DNA of 27,500 bases from Theodoxus fluviatilis. Lineage: Eukaryota > Mollusca > Gastropoda > Cycloneritida > Neritidae. The number at the start of each line of letters is the position of its first letter. The stretch's first letter is position 1. A program made the translations under genes and the position numbers. Location: NCBI GenBank assembly GCA_034096865.1, contig JAWQFJ010012010.1, positions 1 to 27,500 on the forward strand, read 5' to 3'. The notes beneath the pieces were generated by a model. It did no database searches, was not told the DNA's origin, and saw only the letters and a program-made list of their open reading frames with translations. This document shows, piece by piece, positions 10,587-20,364 of the stretch.

Positions 10587-10628
10587 AAACACTTTTGTTC
10601 GGTCCCAATGTGTTTTTAATAAGCGGCG
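10574..10628. repeat. 19-bp perfect inverted repeat (hairpin)
   Basis: The arms are 10574-10592 (starting CGCCGCTTATTAAAAACAC) and 10610-10628, fully complementary, with a 17-base loop. The right arm is followed by ACTACTG and TA. Read outward-in, this is CAGTAGTCGCCGC, like a pogo/Tigger terminus. It may be a miniature palindromic element inserted in the transposase frame, or the fused ends of the Tigger relic itself. The stop codon of the DNA-binding frame lies in the left arm. Confidence 0.85.
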
Positions 10629-10890
10629 ACTACTGTATATACACAATCGCACGTGCTCAGGCAGTTTACAACCTTATAGACACGTTCGCGCTAAAAGTAG
10701 TTCTCAAATGATTTCCTGAAAATCTCATAGATTAGTTTTATTAGAACACCAAATTTGTGTTTATCTATCGGGATAAATAATTGGAGTGAAATAGATTCGC
10801 CTCTTTTTACTCTCAATGGTCTTCTGGGGTGTAATTCATGAACTTGGACTTTCAGCGTGGTCTAAGACTAGTCTCGGACCACTGTCGTTG

Positions 10891-10950
10891 TCTACAATTC
10901 ATGAACTTGGACTGTCGTAGTCTACAATTCATGAACGTGGACTTTGTTCA
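10891..10950. repeat. Subterminal 30-bp direct repeat in element B
   Basis: Two copies of a 30-bp unit start at 10891 and 10921 (TCTACAATTCATGAAC(T/G)TGGACT...). The core ATTCATGAACTTGGACT also makes up the terminal repeat at 10833, so the terminus-like motif occurs three times on this side. Such repeats are typical transposase-binding arrays. Confidence 0.8.
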
Positions 10951-11454
10951 GTCGGCAGACTGAACTGCGGACTACGGTGGTCCAAGGATTTGTTAGACTA
11001 CACATCAAAGTCCAAGACCAGCGCGAAATTAAATGGCCGACCTGTTCACGGTTCGCAAATAATAAGCTGTATTTTGGGACACTGGAAACCCATCCAAAGA
11101 AAGTATAAGCCATGAACAGCATTAAATTATGAAAGCTGTATGTTGATTGCATCAATAGGTCGTGAAAACGCTTACATTTTACAGTTGGAAATGCAGGTCG
11201 CCGAGCTTCGCGCACTGCTATTTATAGCTGAAGCGCGGACCGCTGCGACACCAGTAAACAGTGTTGTCCTCGAACCTGCCTGCTGCTATTGACATTGGGT
11301 ACAATGCTAGTGTTGTCTGATGCTATGAAAACGATACATTAAAATTGCATCTGTGTTATGAAAACACTGCTCAAATTAAATTGCTTTATTTTTGGTAACT
11401 GAGAAAATGTGTGACGATCGCCAGGGTTTCACGAGTTTGGTGGGGAAAGTGAGT

Positions 11455-11651
11455 TGAGGCTGATCGAGTGTGTGTGTGTGTGCGTGTGTGTGTCAGTGTC
11501 ACTGTGTGTGTATATTTTATCCTCATCAAGACAGATTATTGTTCCACCCCTTCCTTACTGAATTTCAATGGTTCTCACTTGGAAATCCTGCCATATTGTA
11601 AAACTTGATCTTCTGCTCGTTTGCCTCTTGCTGATGAACTTTATAAACGGT

Positions 11652-11694
<43 letters not shown>

Positions 11695-11921
11695 GAGCCA
11701 GCCTCACTCACCTCGCACTTCATTTGTCACCTCCTCCCACGCTGTCCGTCTTCTTTTGTTTGCTTGGGCTGTGTGTATGCTGCTTTTAATGTATCCGTAT
11801 CTTGCTGACACCGCTTTTATGATAGCTATCCGATTCCCGCTCCGTGAAATCGGGGCTTTTCTTCGAGGTTTTGCTACCGATCGTGACTGACATTTTTGAC
11901 GGGAAGTTTGAAGCGGTACGC
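11455..11921. repeat. Tandem duplication unit A inside element B
   Basis: Begins TGAGGCTG and contains a GT-rich start, about 130 bases of unique sequence, a (CA)20 tract at 11653-11692, and about 230 more unique bases ending GCGGTACG. It is near-identical to unit B outside the microsatellites. Confidence 0.88.
11653..11692. repeat. (AC)20 microsatellite
   Basis: Uninterrupted AC dinucleotides in unit A. His/Thr-rich frames across it are artefacts. Confidence 0.97.
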
Positions 11922-11929
11922 TGAGGCTG

Positions 11930-11931
<2 letters not shown>

Positions 11932-11997
<66 letters not shown>
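11932..11997. repeat. (GT)33 microsatellite
   Basis: Uninterrupted GT tract at the start of unit B. Confidence 0.97.
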
Positions 11998-11998
<1 letters not shown>

Positions 11999-12148
11999 AT
12001 TGTGTGTGTATATTTTTCCTCATCAAGACAGATTATTGTTCCATCCCTTCCTTACTGAATTTCAATGGCTCTCACTTGGAAATCCTGCCATATTGTCAAA
12101 CTTGATCTTCTGCTCGTTTGCCTCTTGCTGATGAACTTTATAAACGGT

Positions 12149-12149
<1 letters not shown>

Positions 12150-12227
<78 letters not shown>
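12150..12227. repeat. (AC)39 microsatellite
   Basis: Uninterrupted AC tract, complementary to the GT tract about 150 bases upstream. A transcript or single strand could therefore fold into a long hairpin. Confidence 0.97.
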
Positions 12228-12229
<2 letters not shown>

Positions 12230-12559
12230 GAGCCAGCCTCACTCAGCTCGCACTTCATTTGTCACCGCCCTCCCACGCTGTCCGTCTTCTTTTGTTTGCT
12301 TGGGCTGTGTGTATGCTGCTGTTAATGTATCCGTATCTTGCTGACACCGCTTTTATGATAGCTACCGATTCTCGCTCCGTGAAATCGGGGCTTTTCTTCG
12401 AGGTTTTGCTACCGATCGTGGCCGTCATTTTTGACGGGAAGTTTAAAGCGGTACGCTATGCGCTTGCGCACTGGGCGGAATCCCCGGGAAATCCACATCA
12501 TTCTAAAAATAATCCATGGACTAGGTCAATCAGTCCCAGCCTTTCAAGTCAACACCCAG

Positions 12560-12650
12560 TCTGGGTTCGTGAATCATAGACTCGCTGAGTCCAGGACTAG
12601 TCCATAGACTAGCTGTGGTCTGGGACTAGTCCTGGACTCACAAGTCCAAG
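12560..12650. repeat. Subterminal palindrome-rich segment of element B
   Basis: The palindrome GGACTAGTCC occurs twice here (near 12593 and 12622), with repeated AGTCC/GGACT phrases in both orientations. The corresponding left side has GACTAGTC near 10867. Confidence 0.7.
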
Positions 12651-12692
12651 ACCAGTGCTCGCGAAAGTCCAAGTTCATGAATTACACCCCTG

Positions 12693-13562
12693 ATCATGTT
12701 GAATTTTGATTGGTAGAATCATTGGAATGTGGATTCGAAGTCACGTGACCAACCTGCGTCAGAGATAGTATTACATCTCTGTGTTCAGAATGCAGAAAAG
12801 TGAAGAGAAACAGGCACCAACTAGTCTTTTACTGACATTTTTAGGAAAAGTGTATGGAGCACAAAAAAGAAACACACGCTAATTTAGAGTAGAGGTGTGT
12901 GTGTGTATTTCATCAGTCCTATTTTGTCTTGTTGATTTTTAACATTTTCATTTTAGAAACAAAACGCTAAAATGTGGGGCATTAAGCCCCACCACATTTT
13001 GATTGACTCTCATGGGCTTTGCTTTTCTCATGCAAAATTAATAAGGGTCAGGAAGTTTTAACTGTCTGTGCTGAATTATCATCAAATTTATCATAATAAA
13101 CAAACTTCAATGAAACTTTTCATAGAGGAATAAAAATCGTAACCGAAAAAGCCTTAGTTCCTCTTCAAGTATCTGCAAAATTTTCTCTCCAAACCAATAC
13201 ATAATACGCAAAGTATAACACGAAACACCATGAAATTAATGCATGTGCATTTGTCTTGGTGGTTTAGGAAAGCACTAATGCAATTCTCGTGTTCCTTTGT
13301 TGATCACGAAGTGCACATCAAAATTAGATGTGAGTGAGGTCTAAGAGGCAAGGTTTTTTCGAACTTTCAACATAGCAGCAAAAAACTCGCACTGTGACTG
13401 ATCTATATACGACTGGGTCAAAACCATACATCGTTCTCGATATTAACTTTGATTGGTTGAAATTCGTTTAGGAAATAAAATAACTAAAACTGAAATAATG
13501 TTAAATGTTTTTCATCGATGTGGTCAGTAATCTCCCATGGGGCTCAATGCACCGCTTTCCTC
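12693..13562. other. 3' remnant of the Tigger-like region, no catalytic domain
   Basis: AT-rich and full of stops in all frames. A short palindromic GGGGCATTAAGCCCC occurs near 12976, echoing the end motif of the element. A 30-codon frame at 12790-12882 has no family resemblance. Confidence 0.45.
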
Positions 13563-14174
13563 TAAATAACGGTGTGCTTTTCTGCAAATGTGTAAAAGTT
13601 CTGCTGTTGTAGATTAACATTTTTCAAGCCGTCAGTACAGCACGCTTTCAAAAAGTTTTTTCTTCTTAAGTTGTTACAACTTTTATACTACGAATCTGTG
13701 TTTATCTCATTCTTACTTTGATGAATGATAGACAATGAAAGGCGAATCTTGGCACCTACCTGAATGAATCGGCTCTGTACAATCATTGCCCTGTCATTTC
13801 TTTTGTTTTAAAAATAAGATCATTAATTATGGCAACAAATGTGTTCACATTATTTTTCGGATGATGATCATCATTGCTTGAAAACTTACTGCTATTTGGC
13901 ACGGTAGCCAGAAGATACGCGAAGGTATTACCAGCCATACAATGTTTAGCCCTTCTTGATATCGATTTTTTTAAAATCTTTAATTATGTTTCCAATTTGT
14001 CACAAACTTGCCTCATGCAGCCTTAAAATGATTTTCACACTATTTTCTTTGCTTTCGATTGATGCCGATCAGAGCGTTCGTCTCAAACTGGTGAATCATA
14101 TGTTGTTCTCAAACAAAGCATAACACCATTGACTGCACACTAGTCATCGACTGATTGATCTCTTTCGCCCAACG

Positions 14175-14176
<2 letters not shown>
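13563..14176. other. AT-rich non-coding stretch
   Basis: Nothing recognised, apart from a perfect 14-base palindrome ATGATGATCATCAT at 13861-13874. Confidence 0.5.

Positions 14177-14235
<59 letters not shown>
14177..14235. repeat. (TC)n microsatellite, 59 bp
   Basis: Uninterrupted TC dinucleotides. Confidence 0.97.
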
Positions 14236-14240
<5 letters not shown>

Positions 14241-15079
14241 GACCTTCTCTGCTCTCCCACACCCTCTCCCATCAGCAGCTATCCTGGGCACTGTTTTTCC
14301 CACCTGCCCACGCCGTTGCCCAGGCCACGCAAACACAGGAGCGGTTTAGCCAGGCGTTGTGTGCCTACTGCTTCTACCATTCCCCCATCTCCCGCCACCT
14401 CTTCTACGTCTGCGTCAGCGCCTTGCCGATACCCCTTGCCTACGTCAGCAGTGACGTAGTGGAATATCTTAACTTCATTACGGCGTCGATGTATATCTCC
14501 AGATCAGAGCGGTCCTACAGGATGACTGCCACACTCCATAGTATCGAGAGTTGATCTTGTAATGCTATCATTGCGAGGGTTCGACTTGAGAAATGTTTGG
14601 AGAACACTGTACCAGCTTACCCCATCTCCTCCGTTCCTCACTCACGTCACTTCCACTCCATGTACCTCCACTCCCCCCCCCCCCCCTCTCCCAAACCCCG
14701 CACAAAAAGTAATGAAGACGACAAAAACAAGAATGACAAAACAGCGTCATACTTCCATCACAGTGTGGATGCGCTAATTATTTGGGTTATTACTCTGTCC
14801 GGGCATTTCCCCCCCTCCATATCCCTCCCTCTTTGCCAGCCCCCGTGCCCGTTGGTTAAACCACAAGTCTGCTGTTTTCCCCCACAATGGCCCCCCTCCC
14901 CACCCACACCCACCCCCTGTGTGTTGTTGGGGTTAAGGTTGACCCACCGCGTCTACCTGCGCGTGTAAGAAGCGAATGAGAAGGGAGAGTGTGACTTGCC
15001 TTGCTCTCTCTGTGACCAATTCTACTGCGCTTCGTAATAAATGGCCTGCGATATCCTACAAAGGCTGAGGGGCCGTAAA
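14236..15079. other. Unassigned C-rich stretch with poly-C and G4-prone tracts
   Basis: A run of 14 C lies at 14673-14686. C-runs at 14891-14917 give a G-quadruplex pattern on the minus strand. Overlapping short frames are driven by composition. No gene is supported. Confidence 0.55.
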
Positions 15080-15268
15080 CATCCATCCATCCATCCATCC
15101 ATCCATCCATTCATCCATCCATCCATTCATCCATCCATCCATCCATCCATCCATCCATTCATCCATTCATCCATTCATCCATTCATCCATCCATCCATCC
15201 ATCCATCCATCCATCCATCAGTCCATTCATCCATCCATCCATCCATTCATCCATCTATCCATCCATCT
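15080..15268. repeat. (CATC)n tetranucleotide array, about 47 units
   Basis: Near-perfect CATC repeats with scattered CATT, CAGT and CTAT variants. The variants cluster in groups (for example CATTCATC alternation at 15157-15185), which shows local unit duplication. The His/Pro/Ser/Ile peptide read through it is an artefact. Confidence 0.97.
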
Positions 15269-15339
15269 GCTGTTTGCCTGTTTACGCATTGGCTTTTCAG
15301 TGTGTCTGAGTGTATATGTGACTATCCACCTGTGTATAT

Positions 15340-15398
15340 TTGTCTGCCTGTCTGTCTGCTTGTCTGTAGGTCTTTCTGTCGGCCTGCGTGCCTGCCTG

Positions 15399-15400
<2 letters not shown>
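15340..15400. repeat. Imperfect (CTGT/CTGC)n tetranucleotide tract
   Basis: Degenerate TCTG and TGCC units join the CATC array to the TC array. Confidence 0.75.
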
Positions 15401-15468
<68 letters not shown>

Positions 15469-15482
15469 TCTCTCACTCTCTC
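15401..15482. repeat. (TC)n microsatellite, about 82 bp
   Basis: TC dinucleotides with two CA interruptions near the right end. Confidence 0.96.
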
Positions 15483-15492
15483 GCTTTCTCAC

Positions 15493-15637
15493 GCACACAC
15501 ACACACACACACACACACAAACGCTCAAAACACACACACAAAGACACACACACACGAAAAACCAACAACACACACACATACACACACACAGTCACACATA
15601 CATACACACACGAAAAAAACCCACACACAGTCACAAA

Positions 15638-15711
<74 letters not shown>

Positions 15712-15791
15712 CACACACACATACACACACGAAAAAAACCAACACACACACACAGTCACACACAATCACACACACACACACACTCACACAG

Positions 15792-15839
<48 letters not shown>
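15493..15839. repeat. (AC)n array with internal 'GAAAAAAACC' interruptions
   Basis: AC dinucleotides interrupted by GTCAC, ATACA and by GAAAAA(AA)CC(A/C)A at about 15556, 15612 and 15732. The order ATACACACACGAAAAA...CCxACACAC...GTCAC recurs, so a longer compound unit was duplicated after the interruptions arose. The tracts between are perfect AC. Confidence 0.92.
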
Positions 15840-15840
<1 letters not shown>

Positions 15841-15842
<2 letters not shown>

Positions 15843-17819
15843 TGTCGCTCTCAGATGCAAAAACACGAAAACAGCCCCTCCTCACATGACAAATTAGATC
15901 ACTTTCAGAATCGACAGAGGCAATAAAAACTTATAGCTCATCATTCTCGTTCGGACAGCTCATTATTCTGCTCTGTAGGATGTCTCCTACATCTGACCTC
16001 ATCACTCCTGGAGAGTCGGTGGGACCAAGCGTTGAGAAAAGGATGTCTGGTAAAGCACGAGAGGTCAATCAAAGTGGCCCTTGGATCTGGGCACGCAGCT
16101 GATCCCGCTGCCCACGGACAGTGGTCAGACTGTGGAGCTTCTAGCCAATACCTCTCCAGGCTATCAGCTGTCATCTCAGAGGAATGCTGATGAATACGCA
16201 TAAGACCGCGTCCAAAGGATTCTCCTGAAAGTATGCGCATAAGGGCTGAGGCGTCCATGTTGCTTGTCAGCCCGTCTTTTCGCTGCTGTCCTTGTCCGGA
16301 CAGACTCGGCTCCAGATGCAGATCCTGTCGAAGCAGGCATGTCAGAAGGACACGTGAAAAACCAAGGCCTTGTGCAAGATTTTCACAGACAGACTGCACC
16401 GTCCATTATCGGAGATTCCAAAATGGATAATGTCGAGTAATGGTGAAATCGAGTAGCGAATATATTGATGACATTTGTTCATTCCTGGAACCTCCTACAA
16501 CCCGAGGATAAAAAGTACTGGTATAGACAGGTGACGAAAAATTATTTGAGAATGCAACCGCTGGCATCAATTGCATGGATCTCCAATTTTCTGCGAGGAA
16601 ATAATTGATGTAGGAAGCTGTTATCATTACCCTGGACCAAAACAACTTTATTATCTCAGTGTTCAGTTGCCTCCTGATAAATTCGGAGACAAGTTGTGTC
16701 AGCCCTCCATGATTTGCAAGCTCACATCTCTCCCGCTTTCAGCATGATCGTAAAAAAAGTGGGCTTATTTGGCGAATTGCTCATGTTGCAGAGAAACTTT
16801 TCTTAATAACTATGGATGCCTGGCAGACATTTCGACTACCGATGAAATATCATCTTTCCAAATGAGAAAGGTATGTTTTGACTCATCACGATGATTTCCA
16901 TTTCTTGAGCATGCAGTGTATACATGGCTACAATACTCCCTCCCTTGTTAGCCTATTGTAAATGTTTGTTCTGTTTCATATGCAACGATCGGAATCTACA
17001 CAGCTGATACATTGCTAAACTCTCATTGTAGAACTCACTCTAGTTAGGACACTCATGCTTGCAGTCTGCCCAGTTAATCATGGTCAGTGCATTATTCGAA
17101 TAATTGCGATAGTTTCAAAGGCAGAGAGCGATACCAATATTTTTTCATCACTTCCATTGTAGGCTTCACAGTGGCTTTCAATCAAATTCATCCCTAACCC
17201 GCATGTGTTGCAGACTGTCGTTCAGAAACCTGTATCCAAAAATGCAGAACGGCTGGTGTGTCCTTTCACCAGTGTGTTGTTTAATTGAAAATGGCAACAA
17301 ATAATTTCTAAATTAATTTGTGTTACAAATATATACGCTCTGACAAGCAGAAAAGCTCATTTATGTGTTATTTACAACCGAACAAATAAACCGGAGATCA
17401 GTCTACTAATACTAAATTTATAATATGTTTGCAGTCAGGGGAAGTTCTGGTCGAAAACACAAGGGAATTTGACGCTTATATAGGGGGGATATTTTCTACA
17501 TCCAGCCTTACTCAGATCATCCGTGCTTCGATGAATACAGAGAACACTCTCTTAAGCCTGACTCAGTAGGACGTATTCTACAAAAAGTGCCACAAGTTGA
17601 AAATTAGTGGAGCCGTAACATTAGCAAAACATTGCGAGTACTCAAGACAGCAGACTGCACGCATTAATCTAATGCTGCATAATGCTGCTTTTAGCTCTTC
17701 ATAATAAATTCAAATCTTTCATGCATAAGCATTGAGGTGTAAAGAAGATCCTTGATTTATTCCTCTGTGACGGGACTCAAGCGGAATCGGACGAAAGTTG
17801 ATATTAGAAGCAGATGATA
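15841..17819. other. Long unassigned stretch
   Basis: The longest frame is 152 codons on the minus strand (15941-16399). It has no recognisable domain, signal peptide or membrane segment, and I do not call it a gene. The rest is AT-rich with stops in all frames and no repeat that I can see. Confidence 0.5.
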
Positions 17820-17850
17820 GGGGGAGCGGGGGAGGGGGAGGGGGGAGGGG
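17820..17850 (+). promoter_or_regulatory. Strong G-quadruplex motif
   Basis: Five G-runs of 4-6 bases are separated by single A or by AGC. It is a textbook pattern with short loops, on the plus strand. Confidence 0.75.
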
Positions 17851-18640
17851 CAGTCTGGACCAGATGCACATTTTATGATAAACCTGATAAACTATATAGA
17901 TGTAAGTCGGCATTACTTACAGGCTTACCACGTATATCCTTGCAATTGTTACTTTGAGTAAAGAACCTTCAATTATGTTGTCTTTTGGAGCTCACCTCCT
18001 TGCCGGAAGATCATGATTTGAAGTTTAGGTCACTTCAATAAACATGTCTGTTCCTCAGTCAGGCCTGTGCTGGAGGTTTTCACTGAAGCCAGAATTACTT
18101 CAAAGTCAAACTATTCGTGACACGCTAGCACGAAGCCAGTCCTACTTCGAGCACGGGGATTTGACGCATTATGCAAAACCACATGGTGAGGTCAGTCTGG
18201 GTCACTTGCACATTTTTGCAGAAAGGCACGCCAGGGACAACCCCTTTTTGTGTCATCGAACCATTTGCCTCAAAATTCCGTTTAAATGCTTGGGGGAAAA
18301 CCCCCTGGTAATTGCTTTACTTTTGCTGTGAGGCACCTCTGTAGGAAACCTTCAGATATCATTTTCATACACACCGACGCTGGCGCCACATCTGTTCTCA
18401 ATTAGGCATTACTTCTAAAATTGTGGTCCTGCACTTTTCATACTGATCACAATTGAATGAAAAAATACTGCAGATTATATATTACTATAAATAGAAATGT
18501 GTTGATGCCGAGGCTGGTATTTGTTTAGTTACGTCTTGCGTTGAAAGGGCTTCAAAAACCAAGAATAACACAAATCATTATATTCATTTGGAAGTTTATG
18601 CTGTACATTTAGATGCAGTAAGATTAAGCGGGGATTATGT
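17851..18640. other. Unassigned stretch
   Basis: A 95-codon frame at 18044-18331 (plus) has no recognisable family. Otherwise nothing is seen. Confidence 0.5.
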
Positions 18641-18850
18641 TTATGATATGGTGGTGGTTCTGGTTGTGGAAATGGTGGTTTTGATGGAGATTTTGATGGT
18701 GGTGGTGGTGGTGTTGGTGGTGGTGGTAGTTGCGGCGGCGGTGGCGGTGGTGGTGGTAGACGTGACGGTGATTGTGGTGATGTTGATGTTAGAAGAGGTG
18801 ACAGTGATGATTGATGATGACGAGGACGACTACGACGGCGACTATGGTTG
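18641..18850. repeat. Imperfect trinucleotide tract (GGT/GAT/GCG type)
   Basis: Runs of GGT, with GAT, GCG and GAC variants, extend over about 200 bases. The Val-rich then Asp-rich peptide is a translation of the tract and is not good evidence for a gene. Confidence 0.8.
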
Positions 18851-19015
18851 TAAAGACCTCAAATCACTTAATTTTCCCGCTGTAATTCGCTGAAAGTGTA
18901 ACTTTTATAGTATACACACCTGTATGGAACAGTTTATCTCACTATGTTTTGTAACAATCAAATCGACGCGACCGCTTTACTTTTTCATCATAAGTCAGTT
19001 CGTAACTGGTGTTTA

Positions 19016-19395
19016 CCAAGTCTTGGCAAATACTGGCCAAGTATTCGGTCAAAATTTGCCGGATCTTGGGATATTTTCACTGAATATTTGCCAAGACTTG
19101 GGATATTGGCTCAATAGGTAATGCCAATAGCTATTGGCGCGAAATATTTGTGAGATCCACCTCAGAGCACAATGTCGGAAAAAGTCACTTCGTTTACATT
19201 TACAACCAATGCACACTCACAGTATGGGCATGTTGCCGATCGTTGCCATATTGGAAATGTCCTCTGTTTGCAAGATCTTGGCTTGGTTTCGTCAAGCTAT
19301 TAAGAAGTTAAAGAATTGAAAAAACTTGGCACAATAGTTGCCGAATTTTTGCCGAATGTTTGCCTATAAGTAACTTGCAATGACTTGGTGAACAT
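19016..19395. mobile_element. Small inverted-repeat element candidate
   Basis: A perfect 17-bp inverted repeat is present: CCAAGTCTTGGCAAATA at 19016-19032 and its complement at 19085-19101. A second, looser complement of 19016-19075 lies at about 19325-19389, where TTGCCGAATTTTTGCCGAATG and CTTGGCA phrases recur. A MITE-like relic of about 375 bp is one reading, and a local cluster of TTGGCAA motifs is another. No target duplication is evident. Confidence 0.4.
19123..19143. promoter_or_regulatory. Palindromic double CCAAT overlapping an E2F-like site
   Basis: GCCAATAGCTATTGGC is a perfect 16-base palindrome containing CCAAT on both strands. It runs into TTGGCGCGAAA, close to the known E2F consensus. 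CCAAT next to E2F sites is common in cell-cycle promoters. It sits inside the inverted-repeat candidate, so it may belong to a mobile element and have no promoter role. Confidence 0.3.
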
Positions 19396-20364
19396 TAGCC
19401 AAGATTTGTTTGTCAATTAAGAACATGCTATACCGCGGAGCCACACATCCTGTCGTTTCTGTGGCTGAGCCAGCGAAGAAGACTTCGAAAGTTTCACAGC
19501 CAGAGCTTCCAGTTGCAAAATAAGACTTGCAATGGGCCCTGTCCAAATTTCATGCTCCAGCTTTTGGCTTTCTCGCATCGGCAACCTAACCTGGCGTAGG
19601 ATTTCCACAGAAGGGAATCTCGTATTGGACACACTGCCCAAAACATCTGCAGACACGTTGTTTTCCCTAAGCGACAGACCACATGGTTCAAGAGGGCTTG
19701 GGCATTGCAGCAGAAAGGAATCCTCTCGATTTGCTTGTCGAGAAACACTGGGGAGAGGTGCTGCTTAGAGGGCACCCTAGGTGAAAGATCAGTCACCCAC
19801 TTTGCGAATTGGAATTTCTCACATGTAGTTCGTTGACGCTCCAGCATGCACTAGAGCAAGGCAGATGGCAGAGGTCATCACACACCATGACTGGCAAATT
19901 CAGACAACCGATGGGTACACTGAGACGTGATTCAAACAGGGTTCACCCTCTGAGAGAGTTGGAAAAACAGGAATGCAACACTTGAAGACAGGAGCGCAGC
20001 CTTCAAAGACTCTCATCTGTCTTATCTCTCTGAAAGTTTCTTGTCCTGTACTCGGCATTGTCTGAAACGGGCAATGGAGAGTGAGGTCTGGCAATAGGGC
20101 ATGTCAGTGGCATGCGAAACTGCAGTTGAAGTCAGAATACCTTCCACCCTTTCCGTTCTGCCATGTCAACTGCTCGCTGTCTGGATTATGATCTCATGCA
20201 TGAATGTCGAAAGGTATGCGTCACCACTTTTCCCCCGTGGTTTCGAGGAAACAATAGCCCCACCGAGTCTCACCACGCGATTCGTTAGAGGCGAATAGCC
20301 AGGGAAAGCGAGGGTTGTCTTGCTCTTACTCTACCCAGCGCTAGTGATCGTCGTGATCACTGGC
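19396..20364. other. Unassigned stretch beside the satellite array
   Basis: Overlapping minus-strand frames of 79 and 117 codons (19417-19847) have no recognised domain. They could be remnants of an old coding sequence with a frameshift, but I have no family to attach. Nothing else is seen. Confidence 0.45.

Larger units (their letters stand above)
11922..12455. repeat. Tandem duplication unit B inside element B
   Basis: Same order as unit A, with a (GT)33 tract at about 11932-11997 and a (CA)39 tract at about 12150-12227. The length difference between the units (467 against 534) is accounted for mainly by the two microsatellites. Confidence 0.88.
10827..12689. mobile_element. PIF/Harbinger-type element B (1863 bp) with internal microsatellite duplication
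   Basis: The left end starts GGGTGTAATTCATGAACTTG and the right end is its exact reverse complement, continuing through GGACTTTC. CTG lies at 10824-10826 and again at 12690-12692, giving the C(A/T)G-type 3-bp duplication. Subterminal regions are packed with related motifs (see separate entries). The interior shares about 190 bases with MITE A. No transposase is present. Over half of its length comes from one tandem duplication carrying GT and CA tracts. Confidence 0.93.
8664..13562. mobile_element. Candidate pogo/Tigger-like DNA transposon, nested host of other insertions
   Basis: The left end reads TA then GGGGAAAGCGGGGCATTAGGC. The right end, read on the other strand, reads TA then GAGGAAAGCGGTGCATTGAGC. 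So imperfect TIRs of about 23-30 bases are flanked by TA on both sides, as pogo/Tigger elements are. Inside is a CENP-B-type DNA-binding frame of that superfamily. Subtracting the two Harbinger-type insertions leaves about 2.5 kb, a plausible Tigger length. However, no DDE catalytic domain remains between 10587 and 13562, and the TIR match is short. The assignment of these ends to this element is therefore an inference. Confidence 0.45.

Noticed and set aside
15041..15926. Long plus-strand frames rich in His-Pro-Ser-Ile and His-Thr
   Set aside because: The open frames are made by CATC, TC and AC repeats, which lack stops. All overlapping frames are equally open.
15941..16399. 152-codon minus-strand frame as a gene
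   Set aside because: No recognisable domain, motif or signal. Frames of this length occur by chance in 27 kb, and both strands have competing frames.
18588..18893. Valine-rich small membrane-like protein
   Set aside because: The hydrophobic run is a translation of a GGT-type trinucleotide tract.
19417..19847. Overlapping minus-strand frames as a broken retrotransposon gene
   Set aside because: No reverse transcriptase, integrase or gag motif can be read in any frame.
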